DNA from: AC-32 sp963719275
GTDB lineage: Bacteria; Actinomycetota; Thermoleophilia; Gaiellales; Gaiellaceae
Assembly: GCA_963719275.1 (NCBI GenBank)
Contig: CAVRBT010000015.1
Location: forward strand, 1-64,000
Direction of reading: 5' to 3'
DNA: 64,000 bases
The position numbers and the translations under genes were made by a program. Each line of letters begins with the position of its first letter. Positions within the stretch are counted from its first letter, which is position 1. Shown piece by piece: positions 24,646 through 33,003 of the stretch. Under the pieces are notes generated by a model that ran no database searches, was not told where the DNA came from, and saw nothing but the letters and a program-made list of their open reading frames with translations.

Positions 24646-26093
24646 GCGCCGTCATCGCAATCCTGCTGGTGATCTCGGTGGCGATCTTCGCCTTCTTCGT
24701 GATCTACACGCTCGCCACGCTCTCGCTGACCGCGTACTCGCTGTTCGAGGAGGTTCAGCAGAAGATCGAGCGCGGCGAACGCTTCCGGCCGCTGCGCCGC
24801 CCGTTGCGATCCGGCATCAGCCTCGTCGTGCCCGCCTACAACGAGGAGCTAGTGATCGTCCCGGCAGTGAGGTCGCTGCTCGGCGTCGATTACGAGCCGC
24901 TCGAGGTCTTCGTCGTCGATGACGGCTCCACGGACCGCACGCTTGCAGTCCTGAGTGAAGCCTTCGACCTCCGCGAGCTCCCGCTCGGCGACCGCTTCGG
25001 CCTCGAGACCGAGCCGCTCGAAGCGCTCTACGTCTCGGCAGCGGACCCGCGCCTCCACGTCGCGCGCAAGCGCAACGGCGGCCGGCCGGACGCGATCAAC
25101 GCAGGCATCAACCTCGCGCGCCACGAGCTCGTCGGGATCGTCGACGCGGACTCGCTGCTCGACCGCGACGCGCTCGCGCGCATCGTCGAAGTCTTCTCCG
25201 CCGACCCGGACCGCGTCGTCGCCGTCGGCGGGACGGTCCGCATCGCGAACGGCGGCGTGATCGAGGACGGCGTGATGACACGGCCTCGGGTGCCCGTCCA
25301 CGGAATCGAGGCGTCGCAGGTGGCCGAGTACCTGCGGTCGTTTCTCGCGTCGCGGATCGCCTGGTCGGCCATGAACGGGCTGCTGATCATCTCGGGGGCG
25401 TTCGGCGTCTTCCGGCGCGATCTCTTCCGCGGGGTCGGCGGGCTCTCCCGTGACACGCTCGGCGAGGACATGGAGATGGTGATGCGGCTGCACGAGCAGC
25501 TTCGGCCGGTCCGACCGGGCGTGCGGATCGAGTTCGCCGCGGACGCCACCTGCTGGACCGAGGCGCCGCCCGGACTGGGGCCGCTCCGCGGCCAGCGCGT
25601 GCGCTGGCACATCGGCCTGCTGGACAACCTGCGCTTGCATCGGCGGATGATCGGACGCCGGCGTTACGGCGCCGTCGGCCTGCTCTCGCTGCCGTACACG
25701 ATCCTCGTCGAGGCCCTCGGGCCGATCCTGCAGGTGACCGGCTACGTGATCGTGATCGTGCTCGCCCTGTTCCACGAGATCGCCTGGGAGTACGCGATCG
25801 CTCTGCTGCTCGTCGTCCTGCTCGTCGCGCAACTGCAGACGGCGGGTGCGATCCTGACCGAGGAGATCGGCTTCGGCCGCTACCGCCGCCGCGACCTGCT
25901 GCTGATCGGCGGCTGGGGCTTGCTCGAGACGTTCTGGTACCAGCCGATCAGCGCGGTGTGGCGGCTGTGGGCCACCTTCAGCTGGGTGATCGGCCGCCGG
26001 CCGGGGTGGGGCACGATCCCGCGCGGCGCCGCGCTCGCCCAACCGCCGCCCGTGGAGGCGCCCGAGCTCGCCCCGGCTCCGCTCTCGCGCTAG
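24642..26093 (+). CDS. Processive-type family 2 glycosyltransferase (BcsA/HAS-like)
   Basis: The 483-residue enzyme has an N-terminal helix, a GT-A domain with SLVVPAYNEELVI, VVDDGSTDRT, KRNGGRPDAINAGINLA, the metal-binding VDADSLLD, TLGEDMEMVMRLH, and the product-binding QRVRWHIGLL, which matches the QxxRW hallmark of processive synthases such as hyaluronan, chitin or cellulose synthase. Three or four C-terminal membrane helices follow. GTG 24642 overlaps the HEAT gene stop. A homopolymer or repeat-unit glycan product is likely but the sugar is unknown. Confidence 0.85.
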   Translation: MSAVIAILLVISVAIFAFFVIYTLATLSLTAYSLFEEVQQKIERGERFRPLRRPLRSGISLVVPAYNEELVIVPAVRSLLGVDYEPLEVFVVDDGSTDRTLAVLSEAFDLRELPLGDRFGLETEPLEALYVSAADPRLHVARKRNGGRPDAINAGINLARHELVGIVDADSLLDRDALARIVEVFSADPDRVVAVGGTVRIANGGVIEDGVMTRPRVPVHGIEASQVAEYLRSFLASRIAWSAMNGLLIISGAFGVFRRDLFRGVGGLSRDTLGEDMEMVMRLHEQLRPVRPGVRIEFAADATCWTEAPPGLGPLRGQRVRWHIGLLDNLRLHRRMIGRRRYGAVGLLSLPYTILVEALGPILQVTGYVIVIVLALFHEIAWEYAIALLLVVLLVAQLQTAGAILTEEIGFGRYRRRDLLLIGGWGLLETFWYQPISAVWRLWATFSWVIGRRPGWGTIPRGAALAQPPPVEAPELAPAPLSR

Positions 26094-26097
26094 CGGC

Positions 26098-26355
26098 TCA
26101 TGGATGAATGACGACCTGCGTCCCGAGCGGGACGCGGCGCAGCAGCCAGCGCAGGTCGGTCTCGCCCGCGTGCAGGCATCCCGTCGAGACTGCGGAGCCG
26201 ATCCCGCCGCCGCCGCCGTGGATCGCGATCCGGTCGAGGGTGATGCGGACCCGGCTCAGCTTCACCTCGCTGCGGCGGACGAACCCGTGCACGTCGTTGG
26301 GGAAGAGCGGCGAGATCACCTCGGCCCAGCGGCCGCGAATCCCGGTCACCGCCAA
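26098..26355 (-). pseudogene. Remnant of an L,D-transpeptidase (YkuD domain)
   Basis: The 85-codon frame keeps the SH3-like lead-in (WAEVISPLFPNDVHGFVRRSEVKL) and the catalytic C-terminus (IAIHGGGGGIGSAVSTGCLH then DLRWLLRRVPLGTQVVI). The roughly 60-70 residues normally between RxxxxLD and the HG motif are missing, so LSRVRITLD runs straight into RIAIHG. The usual SHGC-[IV]-R is STGC-L-H, so the His and the Arg are both changed. There is no signal peptide. The Cys remains, but cross-linking activity is unlikely. Confidence 0.65.
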
Positions 26356-26358
26356 GAG

Positions 26359-26829
26359 TCAGCTGACGCTGTCCTCGGGGAGCGGGATCAGCCGCGCGCG
26401 GTCGCGGATGTCCTGCATCAGCGTCAGCGCCCGGCGGGCGTTCACGACCGAGTGGTTCCACGCGGGCCGGTAGCGGGCCAGCACCGGGAGCGAATCGAGC
26501 GCGGTGCGGCGCGCCCGGAGCGCGGCGACGAGGAGCCGCTTCGCGCGGCGGGTCTCGCCCGTGGCGGGATCGCCCTGGACCAGGGCCGCCGAGCGCTCGA
26601 CGACTTCGCGATACGCGCCGGCACGGCGCAGCAGCTCGTCCTGCGAGAGGCGGCCGAGGCGCCAGTTCCGGAACGCGAGCTCGTACGAGGCCAGCGCCCC
26701 GCTGACCGGCTGGTAGTCGCGGACGAGGCGCTGCTGCTCCCGGTCGAGCGCCACGAACGACTGCGGCGGCGGGGGCGGAGGTTTGGGCTCCACGCGGCGC
26801 TTCCCGTGGTCGCAGCCGGCCAGCAGCAC
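26359..26829 (-). CDS. Lipoprotein of unknown function, start unclear
   Basis: The frame contains a hydrophobic stretch ending LLAVVLLAGC (a good lipobox), a Lys/Arg/Pro linker and about 150 helical residues with many Arg and Leu (LRDYQ-like and ARRALTLMQDIRDRARLI). The only usual in-frame start is GTG 26829, which leaves just five residues before the Cys. The real signal peptide seems to begin further right, where the divergent epimerase gene starts at 26872. The start may therefore be non-standard or damaged. It stops 3 bases before the transpeptidase remnant, with which it may once have formed an operon. Confidence 0.5.
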   Translation of the reverse strand: MLLAGCDHGKRRVEPKPPPPPPQSFVALDREQQRLVRDYQPVSGALASYELAFRNWRLGRLSQDELLRRAGAYREVVERSAALVQGDPATGETRRAKRLLVAALRARRTALDSLPVLARYRPAWNHSVVNARRALTLMQDIRDRARLIPLPEDSVS

Positions 26830-26871
26830 GACCGCCAGGAGCCCGCAGGCGCGCCAGTAGACTCGGCGGCC

Positions 26872-27735
26872 ATGAACGTGCTGGTCACGGGCGCCTCGGG
26901 GTTCGTCGGGCGCGCGCTCGTCGAGGAGCTTCGTCACGCGGGCGCAGCCTACGAGGTCCATCCGCTCGGACGGCCGGACGGCGACCTGTCGCACGAGGGC
27001 GTCGCCGACGCCGCGGTCGCCGGGGCGCGGCTGGAGGTGATTGTCCACGGGGCGGCGCGGATCGGCGTCGTCCGCTGTGAGGACGAGGCCGAGCTCGCGG
27101 TGCGCTCGAATGTCCTGGCGACTGCACTCGTGGCGCGCGCGGCGGTCGCGCATGACGCGCGCCTCGTCTACCTCTCGACCTCCGACGTCTACGGATCCGC
27201 CGCGGCCGCCGACGAGGAGACGCCGCCGGCGCCCGAGAGCCTGTACGCACTGACGAAGCTCTGGGGCGAGCAGGCCGCCGCGCTGTATGCACCGAAGGGG
27301 CTCGCCGTCCTGCGGCTCGCAAACCCGTACGGGCCGGGTGTCGACGCGGGGCAGGCCAAGGGCGCGCTGCCGTCGATGCTGCGGCAGGCCGACGCGCGCG
27401 AGCCGATTCCGGTCTTCCGCGGCGAGGCGCGCACGTTCTGCTGGATCGGCGACGTCGTCCGGGCGATCCGGCTCGTGCTCGAGGCGGACGCCGAGGGGAC
27501 GTTCAACGTCGGCTCCGACGGCGAGCCCGTGGCGCTTGCCCACGTCGCCCGCGTCGCCTGCGAGCTGACCGGCGCGCCGCACGACCTGATCGAGGAGGTC
27601 GAGCCCCCGCCCGGTCGCGTGATGACGCGGATCGCGACCGAGCGGATCCGCGCCCTCGGCTGGCGGGCAGAGGTCCCGCTCGACGAGGGAATGCGGCAGC
27701 TGCTCGACTCATTGCGAGCGGGCGCCCCGGCCTAG
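26872..27735 (+). CDS. NAD-dependent nucleotide-sugar epimerase/dehydratase (SDR)
   Basis: The 287-residue extended SDR protein has GASGFVG (Gly-rich NAD loop at about 7-13), HGAARI, STSDVYG with the catalytic Ser/Thr region, and a YALTK motif at about 124-128 that supplies the Tyr-x3-Lys pair. ARTFCWIGDVVRAI is the conserved substrate-binding region. This is the family of UDP-glucose 4-epimerases and dTDP-sugar dehydratases. The exact sugar is not clear. It is followed 7 bases later by an ATP-grasp gene and then a glycosyltransferase, so it likely supplies a sugar for surface glycan. Confidence 0.82.
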   Translation: MNVLVTGASGFVGRALVEELRHAGAAYEVHPLGRPDGDLSHEGVADAAVAGARLEVIVHGAARIGVVRCEDEAELAVRSNVLATALVARAAVAHDARLVYLSTSDVYGSAAAADEETPPAPESLYALTKLWGEQAAALYAPKGLAVLRLANPYGPGVDAGQAKGALPSMLRQADAREPIPVFRGEARTFCWIGDVVRAIRLVLEADAEGTFNVGSDGEPVALAHVARVACELTGAPHDLIEEVEPPPGRVMTRIATERIRALGWRAEVPLDEGMRQLLDSLRAGAPA

Positions 27736-27742
27736 TGCTCTG

Positions 27743-28954
27743 ATGCCCAAGGCGTTCGTCCTCACCGGCGGGTCGCGCTCGCAGCTCGGGCTGCTCGAGC
27801 AGGCACGCGCGCTCGGGCACGAGGTCTGCGTCGTCGACGGGTCCGACCGCGCGCCGCTCCTTGCCGAGGCCGATCACGCGATCGTGCGCAGCTTCACCGA
27901 CGTGAACGGCGTCATCGGCGACCTCGAAGCACGCGGGATCGAGCCGGTCGCCGTCGCGACGATGGGCTCCGACCAGGCCGTTCTGCCCACCGCGCAGCTC
28001 GCGGAGCGGCTCGGCCTGCCCGGCCTGCCGGTCGAGACGGCGCGAACGGTCGCGGACAAGCGCCGCATGCGAGCGGCGTTCGAGCGAGCGAAGGTGCGCT
28101 GCCCGAAGGGGCGCGAGGCGGCGAGCTTCGAAGAGGCCGAGCAGGCGTTCTACCAGCTCGGCGCGCCTGTGGTCGTGAAGCCGGTGGACGGCTCCGCGCA
28201 GCGCGGCGTTACCGAGGTGCGCGACGAAGGCGAGCTCGCACCGGCGGTGGACCGTGCCCTTGCGGCTTCGAAGACCGGCGCGATCGTGCTCGAGCAGTAC
28301 CTCTACGGCGACGAGTTCACGGTCAACGGCTTCCTGCTGGAGCGCGAGTACTTCCCGATGAGCGTCACGCGGCGGCTGCTGCACCCGCCGCCGCCGCTCG
28401 GCGTCTGCATCGCGCACCGCTATCCGTCACTACTGGCGAACGAAGAGCCGCTGTTCGAACTCGCGCACAAGGCGAGCCTGGCCGTCGGGCTCGAGACAGG
28501 GCCGTCGTATGTGCAGGTGCGGACGCGCGACGGGCAGCCGTGGGCGATCGAGGTGGGCGCGCGACTCGGCGGCGGCAAGGACGCCGAGCTCGCCAAGCTC
28601 GTCACCGGCTTCGACGCTATCCGCGCGAACGTGCACTGGGTGCTCGATGAGCTGACGCGCGACGACCTCGGGCACGGCGAGGCGGTCGCGCCGTGCGGCC
28701 AGGTGCGGTTCGTGGTCGCGCCGCCGGGGGAGATCGTGCGCCTCGACGCGAGCCCCGCCCTCGCGCTCGACGGCGTCCACGAGGCCGGCTTCTACTGGCG
28801 GGAGGGCATGACACTGCCGCCCATGACTTCCGGCGCGGAACGGCTCGGTTACCTGCTGCTCACAGCGGCGGACGAGGACGAGCTCGACGCGCTGACCGAG
28901 CGCGCTCTCGCGGCGCTGGACGTCGAGATCGCGCTCGAGCGCGCGCTCGTGTGA
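27743..28954 (+). CDS. ATP-grasp ligase (PurK/PylC-like)
   Basis: The 403-residue protein has the three-part ATP-grasp fold: a Rossmann start (KAFVLTGGSRSQLGLLEQARALG), TVADKRRMRAAFERAKVRCP, an ATP-binding strand VVVKPVDGSAQRGV, IVLEQYLYGDEFTVNGFL, and the metal site WAIEVGARLGGG, where one Asn of the classical ENxR is replaced by Gly-Ala-Arg. It ends in a small domain like that of biotin-carboxylase-type ligases. Such enzymes join a carboxylate to an amine. Placed between an epimerase and a glycosyltransferase, it may form an amide on a sugar; this is inference. Confidence 0.8.
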   Translation: MPKAFVLTGGSRSQLGLLEQARALGHEVCVVDGSDRAPLLAEADHAIVRSFTDVNGVIGDLEARGIEPVAVATMGSDQAVLPTAQLAERLGLPGLPVETARTVADKRRMRAAFERAKVRCPKGREAASFEEAEQAFYQLGAPVVVKPVDGSAQRGVTEVRDEGELAPAVDRALAASKTGAIVLEQYLYGDEFTVNGFLLEREYFPMSVTRRLLHPPPPLGVCIAHRYPSLLANEEPLFELAHKASLAVGLETGPSYVQVRTRDGQPWAIEVGARLGGGKDAELAKLVTGFDAIRANVHWVLDELTRDDLGHGEAVAPCGQVRFVVAPPGEIVRLDASPALALDGVHEAGFYWREGMTLPPMTSGAERLGYLLLTAADEDELDALTERALAALDVEIALERALV

Positions 28955-29022
28955 GGCGGCGTTTGCGATGCCAACGTCAGGACGCGCGCGCTCTGCTCGT
29001 GCGTCCGTGTGAAACGACCAGT
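28951..29022 (-). repeat. Two-hairpin element A, copy 6 (reverse orientation)
   Basis: Read leftwards: GACTGGTCGTTTCACACGG, outer stem GGACGC with GCGTCC, tip GAGC-AGA-GCGC, then GGCATCGC with a weakly paired second half and the ending CCTCAC. CTCA is the complement of the TGA stop of the ATP-grasp gene. It fills most of the 91-base gap before the next gene. It is closest in sequence to copy 4. Confidence 0.75.
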
Positions 29023-29045
29023 CGATGCGCGGTGCATCTGGACCT

Positions 29046-30032
29046 GTGAGGGTCATCCACTCCCCGATCAACGTCGCGGGCGGGCCGGGCGCGATCTCGG
29101 CCGGCCTGCGCGAGCTCGGCGTCGAGAGCACACTGCTCGTCTTCAACGAACGGCCGTTCGTCCGTGGCTTCGACATCAACCTCGAGCTGCGCGACACGAC
29201 CCGGCTGAGCTCTGTGCCCGTCAACCTGCCGAAGCAGCTCCGCGCGCTCACGTGGGCACTGCGGCGCTTCGACGTCTTCCACTTCCATGCGGGGCTCACC
29301 CTGGCGCCGCGGCGCGTGACCCTGCCCACGCTGCGGGCCGCCGGCAAGGGCATCGTCTTTCAGTCGTGGGGCTCGGACCTCCGCAGCCGCAGCGCCGCGG
29401 AGGTCGGCTACCTGAAGCAGGCCGACGCCGCGATCGTCGGCAGCTACCTGACCCGCCGGCTCGCTCCGCGCGGCCCCTGGCCCGACTACGACGTCGTCCC
29501 GCCGGCAATCGTGCTTCATGACTGGGAGCCGTCGCCGACCGAGCCGGGCGACGTGCTACGCGTCGCGCACGCACCGAGCAAGCGGGCGGTCAAGGGCACC
29601 GAGGCCGTGCTTGCGGCCGTGGAGTCGCTCCGCTCGCAAAGCGCGCCGATCGAGCTCGACCTGATCGAGGGGGTCCCCAACCGCGAGGCGCGCCTGCGCT
29701 ACGCCGCGGCCGACGTCATCGTCGACCAGCTGCGCGTGGGCTGGTACGGCATGTTCGCGATCGAGTCGATGGCGCTCGCGAAGCCGGTCGTCGTCCACCT
29801 CGACGAGGAGGCCGCCGCCGAGACCGAGGAGGCGTTCGGGCTCGAGCTGCCGCTTGTACGCGCCGAGGAGAGCAGCCTCGAGGGCGTGCTCGGCGAGCTC
29901 GTCGAGCGGCGCGCGGAGTTGCCCGAGCTCGGCAGCCGCAGCCGGGAGTACGTCGAGCGCGTCCACGCGCACACCGCCGTCGCGCGGCGCGTGCTCGAGA
30001 TCTACGAGCGCGTCATCCCCGACAGCTCGTAG
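29046..30032 (+). CDS. Family 4-like glycosyltransferase (GT-B)
   Basis: The 328-residue protein has a GT-B outline: an N-terminal INVAGGPGAISAGLRELG loop, DVFHFHAGLTLAP, FQSWGSDLRSR, a middle AHAPSKRAVKGTEAVLAAVE typical of family 4 relatives that use LxxAPDP-like donor strands, and VDQLRVGWYGMFAIESMALAKPVVVHL, where the conserved Glu of the donor site is present. The acceptor is unknown. GTG 29046 is the best start; the ribosome site is weak. The final 31 bases overlap the convergent solute-binding-protein gene. Confidence 0.75.
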   Translation: MRVIHSPINVAGGPGAISAGLRELGVESTLLVFNERPFVRGFDINLELRDTTRLSSVPVNLPKQLRALTWALRRFDVFHFHAGLTLAPRRVTLPTLRAAGKGIVFQSWGSDLRSRSAAEVGYLKQADAAIVGSYLTRRLAPRGPWPDYDVVPPAIVLHDWEPSPTEPGDVLRVAHAPSKRAVKGTEAVLAAVESLRSQSAPIELDLIEGVPNREARLRYAAADVIVDQLRVGWYGMFAIESMALAKPVVVHLDEEAAAETEEAFGLELPLVRAEESSLEGVLGELVERRAELPELGSRSREYVERVHAHTAVARRVLEIYERVIPDSS

Positions 30033-31450
30033 AAGCCCATCGGCGACCAGGAGAACCCGCGCACGCCGGGTGCGAGGGTGAAGTGGTCGCTCGGCGCGTA
30101 GACCGGGATCGCCGGCACCGCCTCGTGCAACTTGTCGACGAGCCGCCGCTCGATCCGCCAGCGCGCGTCGTCGTCGAGCTCGCGCACCGCCTGCCGCATG
30201 AGCGCGTCGTAGGAGGGGTCGCACCAGCGCGAAACGTTGAAGACGCTCCCGCAGGGAAAGACGTCGAGCAGGTTGTAGGCGTCGAAGATCTTCGGGCTCC
30301 AGCCGAGGAGGGTGAGATCGGACTTCGTCGCCAGCAGCTCCTGAACGGTCGCCACGGGCCGGTACGAGAGCGTGATGCCGAAGCGGCGGAGCTGCTCATC
30401 CTCGCGCCGCAGCCGAGCCGCGACCCTCGAGCCGCCCAGGTCCTCGCGAGCCCACGCGACGGTGAGCGCCAGGGGCTTCGGGGCCCGCTGCAGCTGCACG
30501 GGCTCGCGCGAGTTGACGACGCCGGCCCCGGGCACCGCAGGCGAGACAAGAGACGCCGGCTTGCCGCCCAGGTCGAGGTGCGTCACCACCCAGGCGACGT
30601 ACTGCCGCGCGGCCTGGTCGGCCAGCGGGGAGTTCCGGGTGGCCAGCCAGAGCAGACCCGTCGCGAGCGTCGGCAGCTCTCGCGCGCCCGCAGGCGTGCG
30701 GCCCACGGTGTCGATCCACGGCAGCCCTGGGCCGGCAAGCCCGCGCGGCAGCACGGCGTCCGCGTTCTTCGGCGAAGCCGTCATGACGACCCGCGCCGGC
30801 CTGACCTCATCCGCGTTCCAGTAGCCGAGGTTCCGCTCCAGCACGACCCGGCCCTTGCCGCGCGAGGCGAGGCGGAAGGGACCGCTGAAGGCGTTCGGCT
30901 TCGGCGGCCGCAGCGCGGCGACCGGGAACGCGACGAGCTGGTCGAACCACGGCACCGGGTGCTGGAGCGTGACGCGGAGCGTGCGGTCGTCCAGCGCCTC
31001 GACGCCGAGCCCGCCGGAGCCGGTCGCGTGCAGGTGCCGGGCGCCGCGGACGATGCCGAGGTCGGGCCCCGCGTACGGCGCGTTGGTCGACGGCGCGAGC
31101 GCCCGCCGCCACGAGCGGCGGAAATCGTCGGCGACGATCGGCGTCTCGTCGCTCCAGCGCAGGTTCTTGCGCAGGCGGAACGTCCAGACGAGGCCGCCCT
31201 GGTCGACGTCCCAGGACTCGGCGAGGTCCGGCTCGACGCCGGTCCCCGAAAAGCGCGTCAGGCCCGAGTAGAGCTCGTGGGCGACATTGAGCGACGGCAG
31301 GTCCGACGCCTTCGCCGGGTCGAGCTGCCGCGGGACGAGCGGCGCGGCAACTCGCAGCGTCACGCGCTTCGGCGCGTGCTCGTTCGAGCCGCCGCAGCCC
31401 GCGAGGAGTAGCAGCGCCGCCGCGAGGACTAATCCACGAGCTTTCGCCAT
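30002..31450 (-). CDS. Family 5 extracellular solute-binding lipoprotein (OppA-like)
   Basis: The 482-residue lipoprotein begins MAKARGLVLAAALLLLAGC, a clear signal with a lipobox Cys at 19. It contains the family 5 pattern: LDPAKASDLPSLNVAHELYSGL, DLAESWDVDQGGLVWTFRLRKNLRWSDETPIVADDF, a Pro-rich substrate loop and LLGWSPKIFDAYNLLDVFPCGS near the end. These proteins feed peptides or similar ligands to ABC importers, but no permease or ATPase gene is nearby. It overlaps the upstream secreted protein gene by 22 bases and so is co-translated with it. Confidence 0.85.
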   Translation of the reverse strand: MAKARGLVLAAALLLLAGCGGSNEHAPKRVTLRVAAPLVPRQLDPAKASDLPSLNVAHELYSGLTRFSGTGVEPDLAESWDVDQGGLVWTFRLRKNLRWSDETPIVADDFRRSWRRALAPSTNAPYAGPDLGIVRGARHLHATGSGGLGVEALDDRTLRVTLQHPVPWFDQLVAFPVAALRPPKPNAFSGPFRLASRGKGRVVLERNLGYWNADEVRPARVVMTASPKNADAVLPRGLAGPGLPWIDTVGRTPAGARELPTLATGLLWLATRNSPLADQAARQYVAWVVTHLDLGGKPASLVSPAVPGAGVVNSREPVQLQRAPKPLALTVAWAREDLGGSRVAARLRREDEQLRRFGITLSYRPVATVQELLATKSDLTLLGWSPKIFDAYNLLDVFPCGSVFNVSRWCDPSYDALMRQAVRELDDDARWRIERRLVDKLHEAVPAIPVYAPSDHFTLAPGVRGFSWSPMGFYELSGMTRS

Positions 31451-33003
31451 ACGTTGTCGAGCAGCTTGTACGTCAGCCCGCGGCCCATCCGCAGGAACGT
31501 GTAGTTGCCGGTCGCGAACGTCTGCCCGCGACCGGCTCGCGACCAGGTCATCGCCGCATTGACGACGCCGCGCTTCCCGCGGAGGATCGCCTCCGCGGCG
31601 ACGACGTGGTCGCGCGGTGTGAGCTCGGGGTCGACGCGATCGCTCTCGGAGGCGGCGACGCCGAAGGTCTGGCCCGGCCCGATCCCCGTGCCGCGAAAGA
31701 GCCAGCGCACACGCTGGTAAGCGCGCGCGCCCGCCGCCACGTACGGGACTGCGCGCACCTTGGGGAAGCAGCAGCCGTCGTAGCCGACGCCCGCGAGCGC
31801 GAAGTCCGAGCGGCCCTCTCGAGCGTCGTAGTCGGTCATCACGACCGCGTTCCGCCCGGGCTCGAGGCGCACCTGCCGGTAGAACGGATTCGCCAGCAGG
31901 AAGACGAGGTTTCCGCCCCGGTCGCGATAGCGCCGCAGCAGGTCGTAGGTGGCCGGTTGGTAGTACTCGCTGTGGCCCGGGAAGACGATCGCGGCGTAGC
32001 GGCGTAGCGTCGAGAGCGGCAGGTGGCCGAGCTCGACGTCAGTGATCTGCTGGGTGCGCAGAGAGCGCGAGCAGAGCCAGCGCGAGAAGGGCAGCGCCGC
32101 CTCGTGATCGTCCTCGAGCCCGCCGCGCAGGAGCGGTCCCTTCAACGAGACGCGCCGCTGCCGCCAGAACTGGTACCAGCTGTCGGGGATCCCGTTCAAG
32201 TCGGCGTCGTACGCGTTGTACGCGCGCCAGGTCAGGTACGGCCAGACGACGAGCGCGGTGTGCGGCTCGGGGTGGTCGAGCGGCACCGGCGAGCGCACGA
32301 CGATCGGCGCGCGGAACTGGTCGCCGGCCGCGTCGCCGCCGACCGCGTGGTAGAGGCCGGGCGGGTTGCCGAGCGGGATCGTGATGCTGCCGTTCCGGCT
32401 GGGGACCATCTGCTCATCCTCCGATGCTTGGCAGTCGCGCTCGAGGCTGACGCCGGCCTGGCCGTGGTCGGCGGACAGGACGAGCGGCACGCGGTCGCCG
32501 TGCTGGAAGCTCCCGGTCGAGTCGACGAAGAGCGCGAGGCGCTCGACGCGCACGACGTGCGGGTTCGCGGCGCAGCCGGTGGTTCGCCAGGGCGGCCGGC
32601 GCACGCTGGCTTCGGCCGCACCCGGCCGCAGCACCCCGCGGGGAGGCAGTAGCCGCCCCGAATCCTTGTAACAGACTGTTACTTGATAGGTGCCGTCGCC
32701 GAGCGCGCCGCCGGTCGCGGAGGTGCCGTTCCAGGTGAGCGCCCCGCTGGTCGAGGAGACGCCCGTGCGGATCCGCTTCCAGCCGCGGAGCCGGCCGCCC
32801 CACGCGTAGACGCGCAGACCCAGCAGCGTGCCCGGCGACGCGTTCGTCTTCACGGTCAGCGAATCCCGGACGCCGTTGCCGTTGGGGCTGATCACCGGGG
32901 TCGAGAGCGACTCGATCCGCAGCATCGCGGGCGTCTGCGCCGCCGCCCCCGGCACCACCGCCACGACGACGCAGGCCGCCGCGGCGGGGAAGAACCGTCT
33001 CAC
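31429..33003 (-). CDS. Secreted protein with FlgD-Ig and N,N-dimethylformamidase-beta-like domain
   Basis: The 524-residue protein has a signal peptide (about 1-23), a FlgD-type Ig domain (ISPNGNGVRDSLTV to TYQVTVCYKDSG, about 30-110), and a large C-terminal domain with PLVLSADHGQAGVSLERDCQ, TWRAYNAYDADLNGIPDSWY, IVFPGHSEYYQPATYDLLRRYRDRGGNLVFL and NAAMTWSRAGRGQTFATGNYTF. This resembles the N,N-dimethylformamidase beta subunit C-terminal family. Enzymatic activity is uncertain because the alpha subunit is absent. GTG 33003 overlaps the epimerase stop (GTGA). Confidence 0.7.
   Translation of the reverse strand: MRRFFPAAAACVVVAVVPGAAAQTPAMLRIESLSTPVISPNGNGVRDSLTVKTNASPGTLLGLRVYAWGGRLRGWKRIRTGVSSTSGALTWNGTSATGGALGDGTYQVTVCYKDSGRLLPPRGVLRPGAAEASVRRPPWRTTGCAANPHVVRVERLALFVDSTGSFQHGDRVPLVLSADHGQAGVSLERDCQASEDEQMVPSRNGSITIPLGNPPGLYHAVGGDAAGDQFRAPIVVRSPVPLDHPEPHTALVVWPYLTWRAYNAYDADLNGIPDSWYQFWRQRRVSLKGPLLRGGLEDDHEAALPFSRWLCSRSLRTQQITDVELGHLPLSTLRRYAAIVFPGHSEYYQPATYDLLRRYRDRGGNLVFLLANPFYRQVRLEPGRNAVVMTDYDAREGRSDFALAGVGYDGCCFPKVRAVPYVAAGARAYQRVRWLFRGTGIGPGQTFGVAASESDRVDPELTPRDHVVAAEAILRGKRGVVNAAMTWSRAGRGQTFATGNYTFLRMGRGLTYKLLDNVWRKLVD
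32668..32682. repeat. GTAACAGACTGTTAC palindrome inside a coding region
   Basis: A 15-base palindrome around a central A lies in the Ig domain of the secreted protein, where it encodes part of QVTVCYK. The same 15 bases occur inside a longer palindrome between the fumarase genes at 44915-44937. Shared sequence of this length and symmetry is unlikely by chance in so GC-rich a genome. Confidence 0.45.

Noticed and set aside
30002..30032. The overlap of the glycosyltransferase and OppA-like genes as an assembly error
   Set aside because: Short convergent overlaps recur here (38679, 54530), and both protein ends look complete, so it is ordinary dense packing.
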